In this document: piece by piece, positions 27,530 through 35,764 of the stretch
How the letters are laid out: the number at the start of each line of letters is the position of its first letter
Numbering within the stretch: position 1 is the first letter of the stretch
Origin: Palsa-883 sp035486355
Lineage (GTDB): Bacteria; Pseudomonadota; Alphaproteobacteria; Acetobacterales; Acetobacteraceae
Direction: 5' to 3'
NCBI GenBank assembly: GCA_035486355.1
Contig: DATHNE010000211.1
Coordinates: 29,482 to 93,481 of the forward strand
Length of the DNA: 64,000 nucleotides
The notes under the pieces: model-generated
The model's database searches: none
Seen by the model: only the letters and a program-made list of their open reading frames with translations
Told to the model about the DNA's origin: nothing
Made by a program: the position numbers and the translations under genes

Positions 27530-29233
27530 CTATCGCCACCACAGCGCGGCCGCCAGCGCGAGCGCCAGCAGCGCCGAGACCCCCTGCCAGAACCGCAATG
27601 GCGCGCGCTCGTAGAGTGTCAGCGGCCGACGCGCCGGCGGCGGCGCATGCTCTGGCCCGGCCTCGAACTCGTGCGCCAGCCCCATCATGTCGGGGAAACG
27701 CTGCGCGGGATCCAGCGCGACGGCGCGGCCCAGCGCCGCCTGCAGCCAGGCCGGCAGATCGGGGCGCAGCGTCGCCATGTCGCGCGGTCGCGCTTGGCGC
27801 GGTGGGCTCGTCCCATCCGGATTGCCGTAGGGGAACAGTCCGGTGAAGGTGCGGAATAAAGTGACCCCTAGCGCGTAGACATCTGTCGCCACATTGCCGG
27901 CCTCGCCCTGGAACATTTCCGGCGCCATATAGGCCGTGGTGCCGGGGATGTTTGCCGGCGGGAAATCCTCCAGGCCCGGCAGGCGCACCACGCCAAGATC
28001 CAACAGCTTCAACGATCCGCCGCCCTCCAGCATCACGTTGTCCGGCTTGATGTCGCGGTGGATGATGCCGGCGCGATGCAAAGCCGCCGCGGCGTGCGCC
28101 AGCCGGATCGCGATGGATCGTCCCTGCTCCAGCCCCACCGCGGGCGCGCGCGCCAGCCGCGTTTCCAGCAGCTCCCCAGTGTAAAGCGGCATCACCGTGT
28201 ACAGACAGGTCTGGCGTCCCGGCGGCAGCTCGATCACATGCGCCACCCAGGGGCTGGTGACCCGCGTACCCACCCAGGCCTCGCGCACGAAGGCGGCGTG
28301 GAACGTCTCATGGGCAGCCACTTGGGGCTTGGGGAACTTCAGCACCACGGTGCCGCCATCGACCTCGTCGATCGCGCCGAACAGCCGGCTGTAGCTGCCG
28401 TCCGACACCAGGACGTTCAGCACGAACCCGTCCACGGTGTCGCCCACCTGCGGCACCGGGATCAGCGGCAGACGACGGATCGCGCTGCCGACATCCTCGG
28501 ACCGCGCGGTGGGCAGCGACACCACATCCATCACCAGCGCGGTGCAGTTATCGGTGCTGCCGGCTTCCAGCGCTGCCTCGACCAGGGTGCGGCTGGTCAC
28601 CTCCGGGGCCGAACGCACCCGCAGGATGTCGGCGATCGTTTCGTCCACCAGCGAGCCGTGCACCCCGTCGCTGCACAGCACGAAGCGGTCGTGCAGCGCC
28701 ACCGGGTGGCTGATGTAGTCCAGCCGCAGCTCTGCCTCGATGCCCAGCGCGCGGGTCAGCACGGGCGATGTGCCGCGGTCGTCGCGTATATGGTCGGTGG
28801 TCAGCCGCAGCACGCGGTCGCCGCTCAGCCGATAGGCGCGCGTATCTCCCACATGTAGCACATGCGCCAGTCGCCCGCGCAGCACCAACGCGGTGAACGT
28901 GCAGCCCATGCCCACCAGGTTTGCGTCCTGCCGCCCCTGCGCGTGGATCCAGGCATTCAGCGAATCGAGGATGCGGGCGCCGGCGCGACGCACCTCCATC
29001 GTTTCGGGTACATCCCAGAACCCGTCCAGGAAGCCGCGCACGGCAGTTTCCGCCGCGACGCGCCCCCCCTTGGCGCTGCCGATGCCATCGGCGATCGCGG
29101 CCGCCACATCGCGTCGTTCGGCGGCGATCTGTGCGCCCAGTACGGCGCCCACAAAATCCTCGTTACGCGGGCGCCGCCCGGCGGCCGTATGCGTGCCGAT
29201 GCTGACCTGTGGGGTCGTGGGGTCGTCGGTCAC
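27530..29233 (-). CDS. PP2C phosphatase-serine/threonine kinase fusion with C-terminal membrane helix
   Basis: A 567-residue bifunctional protein. The N-terminal PP2C domain (about 10-240) has its metal-site motifs RPRNED (21-26), ADGIGS (Asp49), CSDGV (Asp189) and STDN (Asp228). A Hanks-type kinase follows (about 265-535): lysine in VVLKF (Lys299), HRDIKPDN (392-399), DLG (412-414) instead of the usual DFG, and APE (437-439). One hydrophobic helix ends the protein. Having both a kinase and a phosphatase suggests self-limiting phosphorylation of a shared target. Such fusions are known in type VI secretion and nitrate-assimilation loci. Here only amt and a small secreted protein are near, and no T6SS genes are seen. 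Confidence 0.9.
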   Translation of the reverse strand: MTDDPTTPQVSIGTHTAAGRRPRNEDFVGAVLGAQIAAERRDVAAAIADGIGSAKGGRVAAETAVRGFLDGFWDVPETMEVRRAGARILDSLNAWIHAQGRQDANLVGMGCTFTALVLRGRLAHVLHVGDTRAYRLSGDRVLRLTTDHIRDDRGTSPVLTRALGIEAELRLDYISHPVALHDRFVLCSDGVHGSLVDETIADILRVRSAPEVTSRTLVEAALEAGSTDNCTALVMDVVSLPTARSEDVGSAIRRLPLIPVPQVGDTVDGFVLNVLVSDGSYSRLFGAIDEVDGGTVVLKFPKPQVAAHETFHAAFVREAWVGTRVTSPWVAHVIELPPGRQTCLYTVMPLYTGELLETRLARAPAVGLEQGRSIAIRLAHAAAALHRAGIIHRDIKPDNVMLEGGGSLKLLDLGVVRLPGLEDFPPANIPGTTAYMAPEMFQGEAGNVATDVYALGVTLFRTFTGLFPYGNPDGTSPPRQARPRDMATLRPDLPAWLQAALGRAVALDPAQRFPDMMGLAHEFEAGPEHAPPPARRPLTLYERAPLRFWQGVSALLALALAAALWWR

Positions 29234-29249
29234 GCCGCGCCCGCCCGGA

Positions 29250-29579
29250 TCACGGCGGCAGCTTGCACGTGTCGTGCAGGAAGTAGCCGCCGGTGCTGGA
29301 CGCGACGACGACGGTCAGCTTTCCCGTCTTCCGATCCATCGTGTAGTTCCACAGGTCCTTGGCATCGCGCCAGACGATTTCATCGTCGCTGATCTTGGCG
29401 GGATTGGTGTCCACCGTCGCGTGGTCGTAGTCGATGGAGATCTGCCACGTCATGCCGCTGGCCGGATTGGTGCAGAGGAGCACCGAGACACGCGGCGGTG
29501 ATTGCGCAAGCGCGGACGGGACCAGGGCGGAGGTTGTCAGGGCGGCGATCATCGCCGCGACGTGCCGTGTCTGGAACAT
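29250..29579 (-). CDS. small exported protein of unknown function
   Basis: A 109-residue protein with a clear signal peptide (MFQTRHVAAMIAALTTSALV then PSALA, cleavage after residue 25). The mature part has two cysteines, in LLCTNP and HDTCKLPP, which could form a disulfide. The middle, MTWQISIDYDHATVDTNPAK followed by KTGKLTVVVAS, looks like a small beta-rich domain. It lies 16 bp upstream of the PP2C-kinase gene on the same strand, so they are probably co-transcribed. No domain is recognised. Confidence 0.7.
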   Translation of the reverse strand: MFQTRHVAAMIAALTTSALVPSALAQSPPRVSVLLCTNPASGMTWQISIDYDHATVDTNPAKISDDEIVWRDAKDLWNYTMDRKTGKLTVVVASSTGGYFLHDTCKLPP

Positions 29580-30100
29580 GATCCGATCTGCCTGCCGCCC
29601 GCCCCCATAATCGGATTCCTGGGCCTTGCAAAGCAACGCCATGGCGCGTGGTGGGTGGCCGTTGCCGCGTGCCATCACCCTGGTCGCCATACGGTCGGGA
29701 TCGGCACCAGGCCGCCGCCGCAAGAAGCCCCCCACGCTGCGTTGTCCCACGGGACCCTGCATGCTCAATCGGTATGCAGTGCGCCGCTTTCGTAACCGCG
29801 AGAAAGAAGGACGGCCTGCTGCATCTGCGGGCAGTGCTGCCGCGGCCTGGCGAACGACCTATGTTGCCGTGGCAATCCAATCCGAGGGCCGGATCGTTGC
29901 TTGCCGCGCTGCTCCGGCGACCCAGGGACCAGGACCAGCACCTTAATAACGCCCTTATGCTGCCGGGCCGTGGCACGCATCTTGCTTTGATTTCGCCTGC
30001 CTTGGCGTCACGCGCTGTCGAATTGGCGTTGGCGAGTTGGGTGCCGCTGATCTCGAGGATGACGCCGCCGGACCATCGACAACAACGGAGGACCCTCCCT
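29580..30100. other. 521-bp intergenic region upstream of amt
   Basis: The open frames here lack family similarity and no convincing gene is seen. It holds the sigma-54 promoter at 29971-29986 and, downstream of it, an approximately 105-nt leader for the amt transcript. A clear NtrC enhancer pair could not be picked out by eye; TGCAT-N9-ATGCA near 29758-29776 is the only notable inverted repeat upstream. Confidence 0.6.
29971..29986 (+). promoter_or_regulatory. sigma-54 (RpoN) promoter for the ammonium transporter gene
   Basis: TGGCACGCATCTTGCT matches the -24/-12 consensus TGGCACG-N4-TTGC(A/T) at every fixed position with correct spacing. Transcription should start near 29997. Sigma-54 with NtrC is the established control for amt genes under nitrogen limitation, so both position and sequence support it. 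Confidence 0.88.
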
Positions 30101-31420
30101 GTGCTTGTACCGTCACCAAAATGGCTCGATACAGGCGACAATGCCTGGCAGTTGGCCGCAGCGACATTCGTCGCGCTGCAGAGCATCCCCGGTCTCACGG
30201 TTCTCTACGGGGGCGTCGTCAAGAAGAAATGGGCGATCAATTCGGCATTCATGTCGATCTATGCGTTCGCCTCGGTCCTGGTCGTCTGGGTCCTGTTCGA
30301 CTACAACATGGCGTTCGGACCACAATGGTTTCCATTCCTCGGGAAACCCGGGCCGGCGTTGGGCGCCGCATTCAGTATAGGACAGGCAACGATCCCGGCT
30401 GCCGCTTCGGGCATGCCGGACATGGCGTTCCCGATGGCAACGCTGGTTTACTTCCAGTTCGTCTTCGCAGCGATCACGGTGATCATCCTTGCCGGCTCGG
30501 TGCTCGGGCGCATGAGTTTCAAGGCCTGGGTGATCTTCTGCCCGGTGTGGATGACCCTGGTCTATACCGTCGGCGCATTCAGTCTATGGGGTGGCGGCTG
30601 GCTGGCGACCTTGGGCGTGGCCGATTTCTCCGGTGGCTATGTCATTCATCTCGCCGCCGCCAGTTCGGGCTTCGTTGCCGCGGCCATGGTCGGTCCGCGT
30701 CTGCAACAAGACCGTGAGCACTTCCCGCCCAACAGCCTGCTGATCACCCTGGTGGGTGGCGGCATCCTGTGGCTGGGGTGGAACGGCTTCAACGGCGGTG
30801 ACCCGTATTTCGCCAACGCCGATGCCGGGCTCGCGGTGCTGAACACCAACACCGCCACCGCCTGCGCCGTGCTGGTCTGGACCCTGCTCGATAAGATGGC
30901 CTACGGCAAGCCGTCGGTCATCGGCGCCGTCAATGGCATGATCGCCGGACTCGTTGCGATCACGCCGGCGGCTGGTTACGTCAGCGGCTGGGGCGCTCTC
31001 ATCATCGGTATCGTGGCCGGGATCATCCCCTGGATGAGCATGAACTGGCTCCAGAAGACCAAGCTGATGATGAAGGTGGACGATACACTGAGCGTGTTTT
31101 CCACCCACGGCGTGGCCGCGATCTGCGGTGGTCTGTTGACCGGTATCCTCGCCACCCCCGACGTGCTGGAATATATCGGCACCGACAAGGACGCACCGGG
31201 CGTCAGCGTCACCGGTCTGCTGTATGGCAATCCCGGCCAGCTGCTGCTGCAGGCCGAGGGCGCGGTGTTCATCATCGTCTTCAACGTGGTCATGACCTTC
31301 ATCATCCTGAAGGTGATCTCCTGGATCACGCCGCTGCGGATGGATGATGCCACGCTGAAGATCGGTGACGATGCTGTGCACGGCGAGACCGCCTACGCGA
31401 TCGGCGCTGAAGGCGAGTAA
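30101..31420 (+). CDS. amt: ammonium transporter
   Basis: A 439-residue Amt/MEP channel with about eleven membrane helices, carrying ammonium across the inner membrane. The family start region is DTGDNAWQLAAATFVALQSI. Twin pore histidines are visible in GYVIHLAAASSGF and FSTHGVAAICGGLL. The GTG at 30101 was chosen because GGAGGA lies 8 nt upstream and homologues begin just before this point; the frame extends further upstream without homology. A sigma-54 promoter precedes it. No glnK follows, unlike the common glnK-amt pair. A GC-rich hairpin follows the stop. Confidence 0.92.
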   Translation: MLVPSPKWLDTGDNAWQLAAATFVALQSIPGLTVLYGGVVKKKWAINSAFMSIYAFASVLVVWVLFDYNMAFGPQWFPFLGKPGPALGAAFSIGQATIPAAASGMPDMAFPMATLVYFQFVFAAITVIILAGSVLGRMSFKAWVIFCPVWMTLVYTVGAFSLWGGGWLATLGVADFSGGYVIHLAAASSGFVAAAMVGPRLQQDREHFPPNSLLITLVGGGILWLGWNGFNGGDPYFANADAGLAVLNTNTATACAVLVWTLLDKMAYGKPSVIGAVNGMIAGLVAITPAAGYVSGWGALIIGIVAGIIPWMSMNWLQKTKLMMKVDDTLSVFSTHGVAAICGGLLTGILATPDVLEYIGTDKDAPGVSVTGLLYGNPGQLLLQAEGAVFIIVFNVVMTFIILKVISWITPLRMDDATLKIGDDAVHGETAYAIGAEGE

Positions 31421-31442
31421 CCGAGGCTGACGTGGCGAGGGC

Positions 31443-31465
31443 GGGGCGGGCAGGTTGCTCGCCCC
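31443..31465 (+). terminator. GC-rich hairpin after amt
   Basis: GGGGCGGGC (31443-31451) pairs with GCTCGCCCC (31457-31465) around an AGGTT loop, making nine pairs including one G-T. It stands 23 bp after the amt stop and before the convergent pseudogene's stop, so it may serve both. Confidence 0.6.
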
Positions 31466-31495
31466 GTTGCGCGTACGGGTTGACCCAGATCGCTT

Positions 31496-32725
31496 CTACG
31501 GCAGCGCGTCGAGGGTGTTGGCTGCGTGCGTGACCGCCGAGGACCAATCCCCCAGCGCGGATTGGCGAAACAGCCGCACTGTTGGATACCAGGGCGTGGC
31601 ACCGCGCCCAAAGAGCCAACCCCAGTCTGGCGCGAAGGGCAGCAGCAACCAGACTGGCCGCCCCATCGCGCCGGCCAGATGCACCACACCTGTATCCACG
31701 CTGATCAGCAGGTCGAGTGCGTCCAGCACCGCCATCGTGTCGTCGAACCCGCGTCGCTCCGGTGCCAGATTGAACAACGGTGCGCGCCCGAAATACTGCC
31801 CGACCTGTGCCTGCGCAGGACCTTGCTGCAATGACAGCAGTGCCACACCAGGCTGCGCCGCGAGCGGGCTCAGTCTCGCCAGACTGGCACTGCGCTCTCG
31901 GTCGCCGGTGTGCGCGGTGTTGCCGGCCCCGATCAGGCCGACACGGCGATGATCGCGTGGCAGCAGGGCATCCAGTCGCGCGCGCCGGGTTCGCGCGCAG
32001 GTAAGGGACCGGTGCCGGAATGCAGTCCAGCCGCGTGCCGGCGAGCATCGGAAGGCTGCCGAGGGGCGCGAAGCAATCGCAGCGTGGCGCCTGATATCAT
32101 TGTTGAACCAGGTGCGTGATGTCTGGGAACAGCCGGAGGATCGGCCACATCTCGCTGGGACAGCACAGCGCCAGCTCGGCACAGCGCGCGGGGGCCTAGG
32201 GGATGTAGCGCGCGAACTGGATGACGTCGCCGCGGCCCTGGTCGGCGAACAACAGCAGCCGTCCGTTTGGCAGCGGCGCGCCATCCCAGCGCGGCATATT
32301 GTCGGGCGGGATGCCGCCGGCGGTGCCCGGCAGGCGCGGGCGCCACTCCATTATTCGCGCCAGCCGCCATCGAAATCGCCCATGAGCAATAAGGCCGTCG
32401 CGCGGGCGAAGTGTGCCGTGGCCAGGTCGGGCGTCAACGCGATGCCTGCTCGGCGGCGGCGCGCATGGCCCCGATATCGCCCACGCAGCCATGCGCCGCG
32501 GAGAGCTCGCTGTGCGCGATGGCGCGGTGCGAGGTGCACCGCGCGTTGGGCCGCCGCCAGCGCCTCGTCGTAGCGCCCGAGCTGGCGATACAGGTCCCAG
32601 GCGCGGCGATAATGCGCGGCTGTGTTGGGGTCCTGCGCGATCGCCGCCTCGACATCGGTCAGGGTGGCTTCGAGGAGGCCGGCAGCACGGGCCGGATCGG
32701 ATTGACGTGTCATCGCAATCGCCAT
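31496..32725 (-). pseudogene. broken TPR-containing glycosyltransferase (GT9/GT41-like)
   Basis: Pieces of one protein appear in order on the minus strand but in different frames. They are a TPR segment (AAHYRRAWDLYRQLGRYDEA, and ATAHFARATALLLMGDFDGG), a middle part (PDNMPRWDGAPLPNGRLLLF and RGDVIQFARYIP), and the C-terminal donor-binding part (LLISVDTGVVHLAGAMGRPV and WYPTVRLFRQ). Reading them as one protein needs a frameshift near 32355, read-through of an in-frame TAG near 32197 and a TGA near 32103, and a further frameshift near 31965. Intact relatives attach sugars to proteins or flagellin. This copy is inactive. Confidence 0.8.
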
Positions 32726-32786
32726 GTGCCGTGCGGTCGCCCCGGCGTATACCAGCACAAGACAAGAACGGAGACCGAGTCGCATC

Positions 32787-33305
32787 ATGGTCAGGTTGCT
32801 GGGGATCGATCCCGGGCTGCGCTTCACCGGTTGGGGGGTGATCGAGGCCGACGGCAATCGGCTGCGGCACATTGCTGACGGCGTGATCGCCACTGATGCC
32901 ACCGCCCCGGTGCCGACGCGGCTGAAGTTATTGCACGACGCGCTGGCCACGCTGCTGGCGGAGCTGCGACCGGATGAGGCGGCGGTCGAGGAGACCTATG
33001 TCAACCGCAACGGCGCGGCGACGCTGAAGTTGGGGTACGCCCGTGGCGTTGCGTTGCTGGCACCGGCGCTGCTGGGCATTCCGGTCACCGAATATGGCGC
33101 GAAATCGGTGAAGTCCGCGGTGGTGGGCACAGGCGGGGCCGAGAAAGAACAGGTGCAGATGATGGTGCGCCGGCTGCTGCCGGGCGCGATAATCCGGCGC
33201 GCCGATGCCGCCGACGCGCTGGCCGTCGCGATCTGTCACGCCCACCACCGGGCGAGCCGGTTGGCCTGGGGGCGGCCGGCCGGGTACGCTGGTGCGGTGC
33301 GATGA
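32787..33305 (+). CDS. ruvC: Holliday junction endonuclease RuvC
   Basis: A 172-residue RuvC, which cuts four-way DNA junctions during recombination. The acidic catalytic residues are visible: Asp8 in GIDPG, Glu68 in AVEET, Asp140 and Asp143 in RADAADALA. Length matches the family. The start is the ATG before VRLLGIDPG; the frame extends upstream without homology. Neither ruvA nor ruvB follows, and yebC is displaced to 26772, so the usual yebC-ruvCAB cluster is dispersed here. Confidence 0.94.
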   Translation: MVRLLGIDPGLRFTGWGVIEADGNRLRHIADGVIATDATAPVPTRLKLLHDALATLLAELRPDEAAVEETYVNRNGAATLKLGYARGVALLAPALLGIPVTEYGAKSVKSAVVGTGGAEKEQVQMMVRRLLPGAIIRRADAADALAVAICHAHHRASRLAWGRPAGYAGAVR

Positions 33306-33348
33306 CAACCCCGGGGCAGCTTGTGCGGCGCACAATTCGCTAGCGTTA

Positions 33349-33362
33349 TTGATTCAGATCAA
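33349..33362 (+). promoter_or_regulatory. FNR/FixK/Anr-type box upstream of lactate permease
   Basis: TTGATTCAGATCAA is a perfect TTGAT-N4-ATCAA site in the 228-bp gap between ruvC and the permease gene. It is 171 bp upstream of the start codon. The expected class II start site would be near 33397, leaving a leader of about 135 nt. It implies induction or repression of lactate transport by low oxygen. Confidence 0.75.
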
Positions 33363-33533
33363 GGCGCATTGATCGCGGCGGGTTGACCCGAGTAACCTAG
33401 CGCCTGACTTGAGACTACCGGGACCCGCGTGCCGACCGCCGTTGATTCCGAACGACACGATTAAACTCGGGCCAACGGCCGGGGCTGAACACGCCATCAC
33501 GCTCCACACCCATCAGGGAAGCAGGGAGAGAAG

Positions 33534-35162
33534 ATGTTCACGCAAATCGTCGATCCGGTAGGTAATCTCGGCCTGACCTGCCTGGTGGCTCTGATCCCCG
33601 TGGTGCTGTTGCTGCTGCTGCTCGCGGTGTTCCGTATGTCGGCGTGGCTGGCGGTGCTGATCGGGTCCATCGTCACCTTCGTATTGGCCGCCTGGGTCTG
33701 GCAGATGCCGCTCGACACCGGTGCACGCGCCTACGTCTACGGGTCGGCAACCGGCGTGTGGAACGTCGATTGGATCACCTTTTGGGGCCTGATCCTGTTC
33801 AATACCCTGAATATCAGCGGCGTGTTCGAGAGCTTCCGCCGCTGGCTGGTGTCACAGGGCACGCTCGACATTCGCGTGCAGACGATGCTGTTCGCCTGGG
33901 CTTTCGGTGCGCTGCTCGAAGGGCTGGTGGGCTTTGGCTATCCTTGGGCCGTGGTCGCGCCGATCCTGATCTCGCTCGGGTTGTCGGACCTGGACGCGAT
34001 CCGCGTCGCCGCGATCGCCAACAACGCGCCGGTGTCCTATGGCGCGCTGGGTGCGCCGATCATCGCGCTGGCCGCGGTGACCGGCTATCCGCTGTTGGCC
34101 CTGTCTGGCTCAGTCGGAACGGTCGTCGCGGTGCTGGCGCTGTTGCCGCCCTGGGTGCTGATCTATCTTGTTGCGGGGAGGGAAGGGTTCCGCGACGGCT
34201 GGCCGCTGGCGATCGTGGGATCGTTGGGCTACGTGCTGGGACAGTGGCCGGTGGCCTTCTTCTTCGGCCCCTATCTGCCGGATATCACCGGGTCCATCGT
34301 TTGCTTCTGTGCGCTGCTGCTGCTGCTGAAGGTCTGGCGGCCGGCGCGTATCCTGGGCCATGGCGGCACGCCGGTGAGCGCGGCGCAGCTGGAAGCGGCC
34401 GAGACCAGTGACCATGGGCTGACCACCGGCGAGGTGGTGCTGTCCTGGATGCCGTTCGCGGTGCTGGTAGTGGTGGTCGCGGCCTGGACCGGGCCATGGT
34501 CCAACTTGCCGGCGGTTGGCTGGTTCTCGGCCCAGGTACAGGCGCTCGCGCCCGAAACGAAATCGACAATCACCGCGGCGTTCAAATTTGCTCCCTGGAT
34601 CGGCGGCAGCGCCATCCTGGCGGCGTGGCTGATCGTCGCGGTGCTGCTTGGGCTGGCCGGGCGGCTGAAGCCGAGCGATGTCGGCGCTGTGTTCTGCAAG
34701 ACCTTCCGCCAGATGTGGGGGGCATTGCTGGTCGGCGTGTTCATCTTCGGACTGGCCTACGTGTTCAACTACTCCGGCATGGCGTCCTCGCTGGCGAAGG
34801 GCTTCTCTTATCTTGGCACCTGGTTCATTGTCGTGGCACCGCTGCTCGGCTTCATCGGCGTGGCGCTATCGGGATCGAACACCTCGACCAACGCGATGTT
34901 CGGCAAGTTCCAGGCGCTGGTCGGGGTGCAGCTCGGTTTCCCGCCGCTGCTGTTGCCGACGCTGAACTCGGTCGGCTCGGAGATCGGCAAGCCGATTGCG
35001 CCGCAGACCGCGAGCGTGGGTGTGTCGACCAGCAAGTTCGTCCGCGCCGAGGGGGAGGTGATCCGCCACAACTTCGGCTGGACCCTGGTGCTGTTGGCCT
35101 ACCTGATCGTGATCGGCGTCGCCTTCTACTTCGTCAATCCGGCCTTGCTGCGGATTGGCTAG
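33534..35162 (+). CDS. lldP: L-lactate permease (LctP family)
   Basis: A 542-residue integral membrane protein of the LctP family, with about 12-14 helices, importing lactate or glycolate with protons. Family segments include FAWAFGALLEGLVGFGYPWA, NNAPVSYGALGAPI and the C-terminal SGSNTSTNAMFGKFQ with KPIAPQTASVGVS. The ATG is preceded by GGGAGAG. No lactate dehydrogenase gene adjoins it, although FAD-linked hydroxyacid dehydrogenases occur elsewhere in the window (882 and 49869). A perfect FNR-type box lies in its upstream region. Confidence 0.92.
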   Translation: MFTQIVDPVGNLGLTCLVALIPVVLLLLLLAVFRMSAWLAVLIGSIVTFVLAAWVWQMPLDTGARAYVYGSATGVWNVDWITFWGLILFNTLNISGVFESFRRWLVSQGTLDIRVQTMLFAWAFGALLEGLVGFGYPWAVVAPILISLGLSDLDAIRVAAIANNAPVSYGALGAPIIALAAVTGYPLLALSGSVGTVVAVLALLPPWVLIYLVAGREGFRDGWPLAIVGSLGYVLGQWPVAFFFGPYLPDITGSIVCFCALLLLLKVWRPARILGHGGTPVSAAQLEAAETSDHGLTTGEVVLSWMPFAVLVVVVAAWTGPWSNLPAVGWFSAQVQALAPETKSTITAAFKFAPWIGGSAILAAWLIVAVLLGLAGRLKPSDVGAVFCKTFRQMWGALLVGVFIFGLAYVFNYSGMASSLAKGFSYLGTWFIVVAPLLGFIGVALSGSNTSTNAMFGKFQALVGVQLGFPPLLLPTLNSVGSEIGKPIAPQTASVGVSTSKFVRAEGEVIRHNFGWTLVLLAYLIVIGVAFYFVNPALLRIG

Positions 35163-35215
35163 GCCGATGCGCGCCGCGAGGTCACCGGGATGTCGGTGAC
35201 CTCGCAGCGCGGGCG

Positions 35216-35752
35216 TCACGCCGTAACGGTTGGGTGAACCAACAGCGTGCGCACCTGATCGATCGCGACAGCCGCTGCGTCGCGCAATGCGTCGCCGCTC
35301 GCGCTGCTGATTGGATGCGGAATGATCGCGAACTTGTAGTCGGCGAAGCCCAATACGCGCGCCATCAGCTCTGCCGCACTGACAAAACGGGTCGTCATCA
35401 CCGCCATCGCGGGGATGCCCAATCGTTCCGCTGTGATGCCGTCGTGCAGACTGCACGATGAGCAACTGCCTCAGTCTCCGATGCCGGTGACGACAGCCTG
35501 CCAACGGCGCAGCTCGTCGACGATGTGCGCGTCGGCTGGCGCGCTGTAATTGGACTTCGTACGGCGGATCACCTCGGCAACACCGAATTCTTCACGCAAC
35601 ATCCGATCGAGATGTGCGAAGAAGCCATGCGTGCCTTCCTTGCCGTTGGAGATAAACCCGACGGTCGCACCCGCGAGCGACGCCACGCGCGGTGCGAGTA
35701 CACCGAGCGGCGGCGTTGTTTCGTTGCTCGGATCGAGGACTCGCAGGACCAT
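35216..35752 (-). CDS. UGSC-family selenoprotein with in-frame TGA read as selenocysteine
   Basis: Two open stretches (35752 to 35474 and 35470 to 35216) are in the same frame and are separated only by one TGA at 35473-35471. Read through, they give a 178-residue protein with GIGD-U-GSCSSCSLHDG at residues 90-104, the motif that names the UGSC (seleno)protein family, with Sec94 and Cys97. The TGA falls exactly at the U. A perfect hairpin 12 nt downstream fits a bacterial SECIS. The N-terminal part has VGFISNGKEGTHGF and the C-terminal part AIIPHPISSASG. The family's activity is unknown; the U-x-x-C layout suggests redox chemistry. It is the second gene of an operon, 12 bp after its partner. 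A nonsense-mutated Cys homologue is the alternative. Confidence 0.85.
35442..35458 (-). promoter_or_regulatory. SECIS-like hairpin directing selenocysteine insertion
   Basis: On the minus strand TCGTGC pairs with GCACGA around an AGTCT loop, starting 12 nt after the TGA codon. The E. coli fdhF SECIS has a similar upper stem-loop with the core GCAGGTCTGCAC about 11 nt after its UGA; here the core is GCAGTCTGCAC. The hairpin lies inside the coding sequence, as bacterial SECIS elements do. Confidence 0.75.
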
Positions 35753-35764
35753 GGCGTTAGCTCA

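Noticed and set aside
27530..29579. Type VI secretion regulatory locus
   Set aside because: The PP2C-kinase fusion is compatible, but no tss, vgrG or hcp-like gene is present in the window.
35471..35473. TGA at 35471-35473 taken as a true stop, giving two short genes or a nonsense pseudogene
   Set aside because: The frame stays open on both sides, the codon is exactly at the U of UGSC, and a SECIS-like hairpin follows at the right distance.
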